A stretch of DNA of 8,876 nt from SZUA-146 sp963922815 (GCA_963922815.1 CAWUKD010000147.1:1-8876); one strand, 5' to 3'; counted from the first letter of the stretch, positions 1-7,183 are shown. Made by a program: numbers and translations. The notes: generated by a model not told the origin, from the sequence alone.

Positions 1-364
1 CCGCGTCCTCCCCGACCCCCTCCCCCACCGACTCCGCCGGCTCGGCCGTATCCAACGGGAACGCGTCGCCGTTGTCACCCACGCCATCACCGTCGGTGTC
101 GACGGACTCTGATGGATCATTCGGAAACGCGTCGGCGTTATCGCCTACCCCGTCACCGTCAGAGTCTGTGGTTTCGGCCGGATCATTCGGGAACGCATCG
201 GCATTATCGCCTACGCCGTCGCCATCCGTATCCGCCGACTCGCTCGGATCGTTCGGGAACTGATCAGCGTTGTCACCCACACCGTCGCCGTCTGTATCGG
301 TGGTTTCCGTCGGATCAAGCGGGAATGCGTCTTCGGAATCGATGACGCCGTCACCGTCTGAATC
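1..364 (-). repeat. TSP3 calcium-repeat array 3 (66-bp units)
   Basis: At least five clear tandem units of 22 residues (DxDGDGxxDxxDxFPxDPxEx) start at residue 1888, plus a sixth degenerate unit at the window edge. The DNA period is exactly 66 bp, marked by the gatc-type pentamer at 115, 181, 247 and 313. Alternating aspartates match calcium-binding thrombospondin type 3 loops. The array follows the di-haem peroxidase domain and probably leads to an unseen C-terminal part. Confidence 0.9.
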
Positions 365-3300
365 GGCGGCCGGGCCGACCTCCTCACTGCCAATTTGCTT
401 CAGATAGGCAACCAGGCTGGTCATTTCGGCGCCAGCAATCGTATTACCATCGTGAGCTGCCACAGCAAGGCTCAGCGTGCCTGCGCTACCGTCGTGCAGG
501 TACGGGGCAGTTTTCCACACGTCGCGAAGCGTGGGTACGTCAATGCCAGTCAGCGGTCCACCGAGACGGTCTCCGCTAGTGACCTTCAGCGTACCTATGT
601 CGGTAATCGTTGATTCGTCGATGCTGTTGGTGAACCGGTCGCCGCTATGGCATGACGCGCAGCCATTCGATTCAAAGACGGCTTTGCCCTCTACAGCCTC
701 TGCCGTCAGAGAACCGTCCTGGTTGCGATATGGGCTTTCGTCAAACTCGTTCAGCGACTCAAGATAGGCCGCCAGCGCATCAAGATCCGCGCTGATGCCA
801 GCCTTGGGATCGCCCAGCGGCTCGTTGCGAGTACCCGCAAAGAAGTCGGCGTCGCTCATCAGGCCGCTACCGGCTGACAACGTTCGAATCTGACCCTCGA
901 AATCCTGCAGCTCGTCGAAATTGGCGGACCAGTGCAAGATACCGTGGCCCGTTGACGCGCGACCGGTGAGCTCAATGGTGTTGCGCAATCCTTCACCAAA
1001 GTTCGAAAGATCCCAGACGCGGCCGTCTTGACCACCGTCGTTGTGACAGGTAGCGCAGCTCATATAGTTATCCAGCGCCAGTCGATCATCTTCGGCGTCG
1101 TAGAACAGCTGCTTGCCCAACAATACTTCGTCAGTCAGCGTTTCACTAGTGACCACATCTATTGATGAAAGCACGTTACTGGTCGGTAACGATGTTTCTA
1201 TCATCGCCGTCAGATCAAATCTGGAGACGCTTCGATCCATGAAGTTATGCACATACGCAGCGCTGCCAGAAGTCGATAGCGCAACCCCTTGTGGAGCACG
1301 GCCTGTCGGCAATCGCATGACTTCAAACCCGTTGGCCAGATCGTAAACCGCGAGTTCTCTGCTGGTTTCAAGCGCTACCAGCAAATAGCGATTACCACCC
1401 GTAACAGCCGCACCCGTCGCCAGGCTGGCGTTATCGAAATCGATGCGCAGCGCGTCTTCAAGCACTGTTGCCAGATTGATTCGGGACGTATTGCTTCGTA
1501 CCGTCTGATCGAACGTCATGCCGAAGTTTCCACGGATGATCCCGGAGTCAATATTGTCTTTCTTGGACGGTACCAGCGCGAACGCGTTGTCATAGGTTAC
1601 AACCGGCGCGTTCAGATAGTTCGGTAGTCCTGGACCCTGACTCTCGGAAAACGGGCGATCGTCATGCGTCAACGCAATCGTCGTGTCCAGCGTCATAGTT
1701 GCCGGGTTAATCGAAAACACTTCGGCCTGCCCGGCATCAATATTGATATCGTCAGAAGCTTCGCCAGGCACCTGAGGCGTAATAAAATTGCTGACGAGCA
1801 GCGACGAATCGTCATAGGTTATTGACACATGACGCGGCGTCCCGGACAGCTGAAGTTCGCTCAGCAGCGCCTGAGTTGATGCATCCCGTTTTTGAACGAT
1901 GGCCAGCGCTTCGAGTACCACAAAATACTCGCTGCCCAATCCATTGAACACCAGCCCGTGAGGCTGAGCGCCGTAAGGTAGTGACACCGTGTTTTGCACT
2001 GCAAGCGTAGCCGTGTTGATAATGCTGATACTGGCGTCGGATTTATTCGTGACAAACACCCGGTCGGAACCCGGCGCTTTCGCCAGCGACCAGGGCTTGT
2101 CGCCCACGCCAATTTCCTGGATGAGCGAGCCATCTGCTGATGACACCGATACGCTGTCGTTGTCGGGATTAACATTCCAGATTCGATCGCTTCCCGTGCT
2201 GTTTTCCACAATAAGCGTCGTGGAATTGCGCGGTGACTGGGGCAGCGCCACGATGTTCGACCCGCCCGTCGGGGTCGAATCGATGTTGTCGCCAAACCCG
2301 TCGCCGTCCGAATCCATGGTTTCTGTTGGATCATTGGGGAACGCGTCGCCGTTATCACCGACACCGTCACCGTCTGTGTCGGTAGTCTCGGTGGGGTCAT
2401 TCGGGAACGCGTCTTCAGAATCCGGCACGCCGTCTCCGTCGGTATCGATCGGGCCGGAACCCGATATCGAGTAGACCTGAGTTTCCGTGAATCGCTGCGT
2501 CGGCACGCCGTTGGCACCGGTTCGACGATCATCAATAATGGTCCAGGTAGTACCGTTCGCACTGGCTTCAACCAGCCACTGAACGGGATCTCTGGCAATG
2601 ACGTCGTTTGCGGTCGTCAGACTGTAGCTGTCGATGATGGTGTTCTGTCCGTAGTCGTATACCAGCGCACCACGATTGAAATCGAGCCACTTGGTATTCA
2701 CGTTCGCGTCGTCGGCCAGATCCGGAGTCTCATTCGCCGGATTGTTACCCCCCGGATTAGTCACGGCCGCTGCGTTGATGCGGCTACCGTTTGCGAAGAA
2801 CGAGAGTTCCGAAAGCTGGACTGAATTGGCCGCCGCGTCGTCCCGCAGTTCGGTTGGCGTAAAGCGGTAGTAGCGGTGGTCGCCGCTATCAACCGGCGGC
2901 ACGAAGAACGCCGCATCAATAACTTCAAGTGTGCCATTACCGGGCCGCTGCCATCCTGCTGCCACGTTGTCACCGCCGCCGCCTTCTTTGTGCAGCACTT
3001 CCATGTAGTAAGCCTGCCCGGCAACGAGTTCAATCGTGGCAGACTGCTGCTCGGGAAACTTGGTCCAGTCTCGTGACGACGTCCACCCTGGCACGCTTGC
3101 AATTTCGGTCTTGTTGGCCGGGTTACTGTCGGAGCTCAGATTCAGCCGGACGTTGTCATCCCCGGAAATCCAGAAGGTGTAACTGCCGGTTTCGGGCGCA
3201 AAGAGCATGCCCTGAATGCGTGTTCCATAGTTATCCAGTACGTTCACCGGACCCTCGAACAACGCCAGCTGTTCCACGGTCGCAGGATTGTCAGGGAAGT

Positions 3301-6025
3301 TGGCCGAGTTAGTCAGGTTTGCTACCGCATTACCGGCAATGCCCGTGAACACTTCACGCCAAAGGCCGAAGCTGCGAGTAGGATCGTTCGGGAACAGGTC
3401 GAGGTTGTCGTTAACGCCATCGCCGTCGGAGTCCTGCACAGGCAGATTCGGGTCATTCGGGAACGGATCGGCGTTATCGCCAATACCATCACCGTCCGAG
3501 TCCGAGGTTTCCGTTGGATCATTGGGGAACGCGTCGGCGTTATCGCCTACGCCGTCTGAATCGCTATCCGCAGACTCGTTTGGATCATTTGGGAACACAT
3601 CCGCGTTGTCGCCAACGCCGTCGCCGTCGGTGTCAGTCGTTTCTGTCGGATCATTCGGAAAGGCGTCCTCATTGTCCGGAACGCCGTCGCCGTCGCTATC
3701 GGTAGTCGATGAATCCAGACGAATCTGTATGGTTTCACCTTCCGAAGGCGTGCCGTTTGCGTCAATCGCAAACAGCCAGTAGTTGCCCGAAATCACCACG
3801 TTCGGGTTGGCATTAATCGACAGCGTGTGCGTTCCGTCTCCATTATTGACTGATGTCACAGGCAAATAGCGCTGGTCTGTGTTCACGTGGTGAGTCGTGG
3901 CCGACAGGCGCACCATCGAGAATCGCTCGGTACCGGCGCTGGCCGTCACCGTAAAGCTGGTTCCGGCTCCTGCAATGCCAGGAACATTGGCCAGGGTCGG
4001 TCGAACGGCTGGAGTGCCGTCTTCCGCATATAAATACGGCGGAGAAAATATCTGGCCGTCCAGGTGATTGACTGCGCATCCACCGCACGCACCGCCACCG
4101 GCAGACAATACCCGGCCATCTTTTAGCAGCAACGCGGTTGAGTGATAATTTCGCGGGATTGAAATTGAATCAACTACACGCCACGAGTTGGTCTGCGGAC
4201 TGTAAATTTCCGCAGGGAAAATCGAGCCACCGTCAAAAAAGTTCTGACCGGAGACGTTACCGCCAATTACCAGCACTTCGCCGTTGGGCAACGTGACCGA
4301 GTTACTGAGCGCACGCGGGAAATTCATCGGTGCGCCCTGGGTAATAACCGGTGCGGGACCGTTGAGGTCAACCAGAAACACATTGGTCGTCAGCGTACGT
4401 TCCGATTCACGCGGATCCATGCCACCCAACAGCAGCACTTTACCCACGTCGTAGGTCACCACGTTGCCCCACTTACGTGCACGCGGCCCGGTCGGCTGAC
4501 CAAAGGTTTCATTGTCGGCGCCGCTTACCGGATCAAAGCTGTTCAGCGTTGGCGTCGGCCCGCCATGGAATACGCGGCCGTTAGGTTGTACGGCAAGTTG
4601 CGGGAACCACTCCAGACCACCTATCGCGTTGTGCTCTTCGAGCAGCGTCTGCATGGTGGCATTCGGCGTGCGGATCCACGCGTTGACAACCGGATCGAAT
4701 TTCTCCGAGCGGTTACCGGCCGATTTACCGAACGTTGAGAAAATATTGTTATCTGGCAGCGTTACGTTGGTGGCATACCAGCGCAAGTCAAACATTTCCG
4801 GAAGCGGTGACCAGTTCAGGTCATTCGGATTGAACATGCTTGTCTTACGGTCATCCGGGTTACCGCCTGAGGCTACAATGCTGCCGTCTTCCAGGGTGGC
4901 GACGCCCGCACAAAACATATCGTGAAAGTTGCTGTCGGTCGTTAAGAACGAATTATCAGCCGGATCAAACACGGCGGAGTGCGTGAATTCGCGATTCGCG
5001 GGAAACGCATTGGTTTCCGTGGACGACCAGGTTAGTACGCGGCCATCAGGCAGGTTAGCCGCAGAGATCGCAATATGAGGCCAGTCGATGACCGGACCCC
5101 ACTGCCCAATCTGCGTCAGGGTGGAAACATCCAGATTTCCATTGGCCGGAATGGGCGCAAAATTACCGTTTGCGCTGCGGTATTTTACATCGAGAACCTC
5201 CCCACCGGCTTTCTCAAAGAACTCTACGCGTAAATCGTATACGCCAGGATTGAGAAATATTTCTCCGTTAACCGTGACGGGCGGATGCACTCCATCATTG
5301 TCAACGACGATATTGCCGTCAATAAACAGTCTCGTTCCATCGTCGGAGGTTGTCTGAAATTCATAGTCACCCGCCGTGGTAACGACCACTTGATTGGTAA
5401 AGACCAAACCAAACGTTTCCGTTTGAGTTGTGACATTTAGCGATATCGTATCGCTCATACCAGTGGCTACAGGCGTGAGGCTTGAGAAGTTTGGGAGCTG
5501 GTCCCAGTTGCCGTCATAAACGCTGTAGCTAAACTGAGGAGGCGCTGCGAGCTCACCGTTGGCAGGAATAGATGCAAAGTCACTGCCTGAATTACGGTAC
5601 ATGACGTCCAGCACCTGGCCGCCGCCTTTTTCAAAAAACTCGACGCGCAGATCGTACGTACCTGGGCCCAGAGAAATCTGACCGCTCTCGGTAACCGGTG
5701 CGTGCAGACCGTCGTTGTCGACGACCATCACACCGTCAATAAACAACCGGGAACCGTCATCAGACGTTGTCTGAAATTCGTAGGTATCACCTACCGACAC
5801 GCTCAATTGACTGGTAAAGACTAATCCAAAGGTTTCTACCTGAGATGTAACACCGACCGAAATGGTGTTACTGGTTCCGGTAGCGATAGGACTGAGACTC
5901 GAGAAATTGGGAAGCTGATTCCAGTCTCCGTCATACACGCTGTAGTTAAACTGGGAGGCTGCAAACGGTGCGTATGCCAGCACGAATGCAACAATGATTG
6001 GCTTCATGTTTTTTAAGATAGACAT
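1..6025 (-). CDS. Secreted multidomain copper radical (galactose oxidase-like) oxidase fused to di-haem MauG/cytochrome c peroxidase, C-terminus off the window
   Basis: A single frame is open for 2008 codons from ATG at 6025 to the window edge. Residues 1-24 form a signal peptide (hydrophobic IIVAFVLAYAPFA, cut near AAS). PA14 domains lie at about 25-145 and 164-284. A galactose-oxidase-like kelch domain plus DUF1929 spans about 298-769. It has all family copper/radical residues: Cys372 (HDMFCAG), Tyr417 (LRWYAT), Tyr627-His628 (RNYHST) and His712 (THHVNTDQR). TSP3 repeats follow (776-886), then a PA14-like domain (885-1045), a discoidin-like domain (about 1050-1190), TSP3 (1194-1255), a YVTN-type propeller (about 1256-1635), a di-haem peroxidase (about 1636-1885; CATCH 1657-1661, CASCH 1789-1793, then APYLHDGS) and TSP3 (1888 to the edge). 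The family oxidises alcohols or aldehydes to give H2O2; the MauG/CCP family uses H2O2. The substrate is unknown and the joint role is inferred. ATG 6025 is preferred over ATG 6007 because only it has a Shine-Dalgarno sequence. The extreme left repeat is degenerate. Confidence 0.9.
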   Translation of the reverse strand, partial: MSILKNMKPIIVAFVLAYAPFAASQFNYSVYDGDWNQLPNFSSLSPIATGTSNTISVGVTSQVETFGLVFTSQLSVSVGDTYEFQTTSDDGSRLFIDGVMVVDNDGLHAPVTESGQISLGPGTYDLRVEFFEKGGGQVLDVMYRNSGSDFASIPANGELAAPPQFSYSVYDGNWDQLPNFSSLTPVATGMSDTISLNVTTQTETFGLVFTNQVVVTTAGDYEFQTTSDDGTRLFIDGNIVVDNDGVHPPVTVNGEIFLNPGVYDLRVEFFEKAGGEVLDVKYRSANGNFAPIPANGNLDVSTLTQIGQWGPVIDWPHIAISAANLPDGRVLTWSSTETNAFPANREFTHSAVFDPADNSFLTTDSNFHDMFCAGVATLEDGSIVASGGNPDDRKTSMFNPNDLNWSPLPEMFDLRWYATNVTLPDNNIFSTFGKSAGNRSEKFDPVVNAWIRTPNATMQTLLEEHNAIGGLEWFPQLAVQPNGRVFHGGPTPTLNSFDPVSGADNETFGQPTGPRARKWGNVVTYDVGKVLLLGGMDPRESERTLTTNVFLVDLNGPAPVITQGAPMNFPRALSNSVTLPNGEVLVIGGNVSGQNFFDGGSIFPAEIYSPQTNSWRVVDSISIPRNYHSTALLLKDGRVLSAGGGACGGCAVNHLDGQIFSPPYLYAEDGTPAVRPTLANVPGIAGAGTSFTVTASAGTERFSMVRLSATTHHVNTDQRYLPVTSVNNGDGTHTLSINANPNVVISGNYWLFAIDANGTPSEGETIQIRLDSSTTDSDGDGVPDNEDAFPNDPTETTDTDGDGVGDNADVFPNDPNESADSDSDGVGDNADAFPNDPTETSDSDGDGIGDNADPFPNDPNLPVQDSDGDGVNDNLDLFPNDPTRSFGLWREVFTGIAGNAVANLTNSANFPDNPATVEQLALFEGPVNVLDNYGTRIQGMLFAPETGSYTFWISGDDNVRLNLSSDSNPANKTEIASVPGWTSSRDWTKFPEQQSATIELVAGQAYYMEVLHKEGGGGDNVAAGWQRPGNGTLEVIDAAFFVPPVDSGDHRYYRFTPTELRDDAAANSVQLSELSFFANGSRINAAAVTNPGGNNPANETPDLADDANVNTKWLDFNRGALVYDYGQNTIIDSYSLTTANDVIARDPVQWLVEASANGTTWTIIDDRRTGANGVPTQRFTETQVYSISGSGPIDTDGDGVPDSEDAFPNDPTETTDTDGDGVGDNGDAFPNDPTETMDSDGDGFGDNIDSTPTGGSNIVALPQSPRNSTTLIVENSTGSDRIWNVNPDNDSVSVSSADGSLIQEIGVGDKPWSLAKAPGSDRVFVTNKSDASISIINTATLAVQNTVSLPYGAQPHGLVFNGLGSEYFVVLEALAIVQKRDASTQALLSELQLSGTPRHVSITYDDSSLLVSNFITPQVPGEASDDINIDAGQAEVFSINPATMTLDTTIALTHDDRPFSESQGPGLPNYLNAPVVTYDNAFALVPSKKDNIDSGIIRGNFGMTFDQTVRSNTSRINLATVLEDALRIDFDNASLATGAAVTGGNRYLLVALETSRELAVYDLANGFEVMRLPTGRAPQGVALSTSGSAAYVHNFMDRSVSRFDLTAMIETSLPTSNVLSSIDVVTSETLTDEVLLGKQLFYDAEDDRLALDNYMSCATCHNDGGQDGRVWDLSNFGEGLRNTIELTGRASTGHGILHWSANFDELQDFEGQIRTLSAGSGLMSDADFFAGTRNEPLGDPKAGISADLDALAAYLESLNEFDESPYRNQDGSLTAEAVEGKAVFESNGCASCHSGDRFTNSIDESTITDIGTLKVTSGDRLGGPLTGIDVPTLRDVWKTAPYLHDGSAGTLSLAVAAHDGNTIAGAEMTSLVAYLKQIGSEEVGPAADSDGDGVIDSEDAFPLDPTETTDTDGDGVGDNADQFPNDPSESADTDGDGVGDNADAFPNDPAETTDSDGDGVGDNADAFPNDPSESVDTDGDGVGDNGDAFPLDTAEPAESVGEGVGEDA
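2260..2446 (-). repeat. TSP3 calcium-repeat array 2
   Basis: Three 22-residue units begin at residue 1194 (DTDGDGVPD, DTDGDGVGD, DSDGDGFGD); the last one loses the FPNDP half and runs into STPTGG. The DNA period is 66 bp (2329 to 2395). The array separates the discoidin-like domain from the beta-propeller, so it acts as a calcium-stiffened linker between modules. Confidence 0.88.
3370..3700 (-). repeat. TSP3 calcium-repeat array 1
   Basis: Five units begin at residue 776. Four are 22 residues long and one is 23 (LPVQ insertion before the fifth), seen in the DNA as spacings of 66, 66, 66 and 69 bp between the gatc-type marks at 3649, 3583, 3517, 3451 and 3382. The third unit reads DSDSDG instead of DSDGDG. 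The array separates the copper oxidase from the third PA14-like domain. Confidence 0.9.
5150..5953 (-). repeat. Tandem duplication of a PA14 domain (417-bp unit)
   Basis: Residues 25-163 and 164 onward repeat with an exact 139-residue register: QFNYSVYDG against QFSYSVYDG, EFQTTSDDG in both, DLRVEFFEK in both, YR at 143 and 282. The shared SDDGxRLFIDG and VVDNDG motifs are the calcium/sugar-binding-type signature of PA14 domains, which often bind carbohydrate. The two copies are highly similar in protein but clearly different at codon level, so the duplication is not very recent. Confidence 0.85.
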
Positions 6026-6032
6026 TGTTTGA

Positions 6033-6037
6033 CCCTT
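6033..6037 (-). promoter_or_regulatory. Ribosome binding site of the oxidase-peroxidase gene
   Basis: Read on the minus strand, AAGGG lies seven bases before ATG 6025. The alternative ATG at 6007 has only an A-rich stretch ahead of it, so this site decides the start. Confidence 0.6.
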
Positions 6038-6096
6038 GGAAGTCTTATTTTTTTGTCGACGAAAGGCGTTAGCGGCTTCGTCGTACCTGTCGATTT

Positions 6097-6125
6097 AGTT
6101 AAGCGATATCTTTCGCTTTTCACAA
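6097..6125 (-). promoter_or_regulatory. Candidate sigma-70-type promoter for the oxidase-peroxidase gene
   Basis: On the minus strand TTGTGA (6125-6120) and TTAACT (6102-6097) are 17 bases apart, about 70 bases before the start codon. The -35 matches four of six consensus bases and the -10 three of six, so this is a plausible but weak call. A short inverted repeat (AAGCGA, 6-base loop, TCGCTT; 6101-6118) fills the spacer and could be an operator. Confidence 0.28.
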
Positions 6126-6129
6126 TTGC

Positions 6130-6144
6130 ACCGGTATGTCCGGT
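6130..6144. promoter_or_regulatory. Inverted repeat ACCGG-N5-CCGGT, possible operator
   Basis: A perfect 5-bp dyad with a 5-base spacer sits just upstream of the candidate -35 of the left gene. This location fits binding by a dimeric regulator. No specific regulator can be named. Confidence 0.25.
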
Positions 6145-6747
6145 TTCTTATTCTTCTGCTCCTGAAGCTTCTGATGAAGATTGCAGGATGACTGATTAAG
6201 CCAGATGCACGAAACGCACTATGTTAATTTCTTTATTAACACGGCAATGTGGACTTATTCATCTTTGTCTTATTACTGGCAATATTCGTGCCGCATTTGC
6301 CTGGAACAGTGAATTTTTCAAGATAACAACAGCTTAGCTTGTGTTTATTAATATGCCTTATGACAGTTTTTAATGGAAGGGACCCTACCGTGTTGAAACT
6401 GACAAATTATTCGACAGCCAGGCCCGCTTGAACCTGAACCTCATTCGATCAACCATGATTCCAGAGAACAACGGAGCACCTGCGATCACTAGGTAGATTC
6501 TAAAAGCGAGGTCGATCTCCAGACATCATCGATAGCAGCGGCTGATAAACCGTGTCCGCCATTAGACCGGATCAAGTCGTCTGACTGACGCCCCTCCCAC
6601 GATCCAACGTCCACTGACAAAGCCCCATGCTGTTGATAGCTGACGTCTCCCCTGCAGCCAGGTAAAAGTGCCATTGCTGCCCTCTGACCAAACCGATTAC
6701 CCGTTTCGGTAAATCGTCATTTAGTGCTTGACTAACAGAACCAGAAC

Positions 6748-6794
6748 TACCATTATTGGTAATAATATAACCATTTGTGGTTTTTTTTAATGGT
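6748..6794. other. AT-rich palindromic cluster with T8 tract, possible weak terminator or operator
   Basis: Contiguous short dyads are visible: TACCA-TTAT-TGGTA (6748-6761), ATTATT-GGT-AATAAT (6752-6766) and AACCA-TTTG-TGGTT (6769-6782), the last running into eight T (6781-6788), then AATGGT (6789-6794). The third hairpin plus T tract resembles a plus-strand intrinsic terminator, but its stem is only five pairs with few GC. Confidence 0.3.
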
Positions 6795-6927
6795 TTGAAC
6801 CTAAAGCCCTGCTACGTGTACATACATTATGTTCAGTAGAACTTTGGGCCAATACTGCTTCTGGTCTACACGACATGAGCGCATCGAGAGCAGGTTCTAC
6901 CATTGCTTTGAGTATGAAAAGCAGTTG

Positions 6928-6939
6928 ATTAACGTTAAT
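6928..6939. promoter_or_regulatory. Perfect 12-bp palindrome ATTAACGTTAAT
   Basis: The site is a perfect dyad. The same half-sites occur in the opposite arrangement (GTTAAT-N6-ATTAAC) at 6223-6240, near the other gene. It could be a binding site for a dimeric regulator shared by the divergent genes, but short AT-rich palindromes also arise by chance. Confidence 0.2.
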
Positions 6940-7032
6940 TGCCGAGCACGACAGGAAGAGATCTCCTTGCTCGCCCCAAGAAAGCAGTCTGCAAAAATAA
7001 CATTGGGCGTGAAAAAACGATCTGCATAGGAA

Positions 7033-7105
7033 GAGACACAGTGTGGCGGAAGCCCGGTGCGTGACACCTGCACCGGAGTTATCGGCTCCGCAACGGCCGT
7101 GTCTC
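7033..7105 (+). ncRNA. Structured RNA element in the leader of the cytochrome lipoprotein gene
   Basis: Three nested stems total 21 pairs in 73 bases: outer GAGACAC/GTGTCTC (7033-7039 with 7099-7105), middle GCGG-A-AGC/GCTCCGC (7046-7053 with 7085-7091, one bulged A) and inner CCGGTGC/GCACCGG (7054-7060 with 7070-7076, loop GTGACACCT). An alternative helix CGGAG/CTCCG (7074-7078 with 7086-7090) would break the middle stem and part of the inner one, as in switching leaders. The element ends 78 bases before the start codon. No known riboswitch class is matched in full. It could also be a small RNA or a remnant of a mobile element end. Confidence 0.4.
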
Positions 7106-7170
7106 AATATCAGCAAGAGTTCTTTCGTTTTTGTAACACAAGAATGGAATGGTTCTGCTCCTGTACAGAC

Positions 7171-7174
7171 GAGG
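7171..7174 (+). promoter_or_regulatory. Ribosome binding site of the cytochrome lipoprotein gene
   Basis: GAGG lies nine bases before ATG 7184. No in-frame ATG, GTG or TTG lies between this ATG and the hydrophobic core, which supports the long amino-terminal region. Confidence 0.5.
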
Positions 7175-7183
7175 ATTCACCCA

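Larger units (their letters stand above)
6126..7032. other. Intergenic stretch without a supported gene
   Basis: Short frames occur at 6489-6674 (minus), 6787-7116 (minus) and 6829-7029 (plus). None has a ribosome site or a recognisable domain, and two overlap each other on opposite strands. The stretch from about 6130 to 6400 is AT-rich with inverted repeats (6130-6144; GTTAAT-N6-ATTAAC at 6223-6240). From 6460 to 6720 composition is closer to coding DNA but no long frame exists, so a decayed gene is possible. A hairpin CGATT-ACC / GGT-A-AATCG lies at 6694-6716. No tRNA or rRNA was seen. Confidence 0.5.

Noticed and set aside
72..393. Short Ser/Pro-rich or Arg-rich frames on both strands inside the repeat arrays (also near 1989-2474 and 3288-3782)
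   Set aside because: They are other-frame readings of the 66-bp TSP3 repeats; the minus-strand frame with clear domains explains the DNA.
1861..2598. 245-residue minus-strand frame
   Set aside because: It lies in a different frame of the same strand as the 2008-codon gene and is rich in Arg/Thr/Pro without any domain.
3382..3700. CRISPR-like direct repeats
   Set aside because: The 66-bp periodic sequence is fully coding, with no unique spacers between repeats; it is a TSP3 protein repeat.
6489..6674. Small minus-strand protein of 61 residues
   Set aside because: No ribosome site or known domain could be supported; kept only as part of the possible decayed region.
6795..6824. Plus-strand promoter TTGAAC with TACATA at 18-base spacing
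   Set aside because: The -10 matches only three of six bases and the site is far from the lipoprotein start; not better than chance.
6829..7029. Small plus-strand protein of 66 residues
   Set aside because: No ribosome site before its ATG, no recognisable motif, and it overlaps another equally weak frame on the minus strand.
7046..7098. Cobalamin riboswitch
   Set aside because: Only fragments of the core resemble it; the CCCCGC box, the usual GGGAA context and roughly 200-nt length are missing, and the downstream gene has no B12 link.
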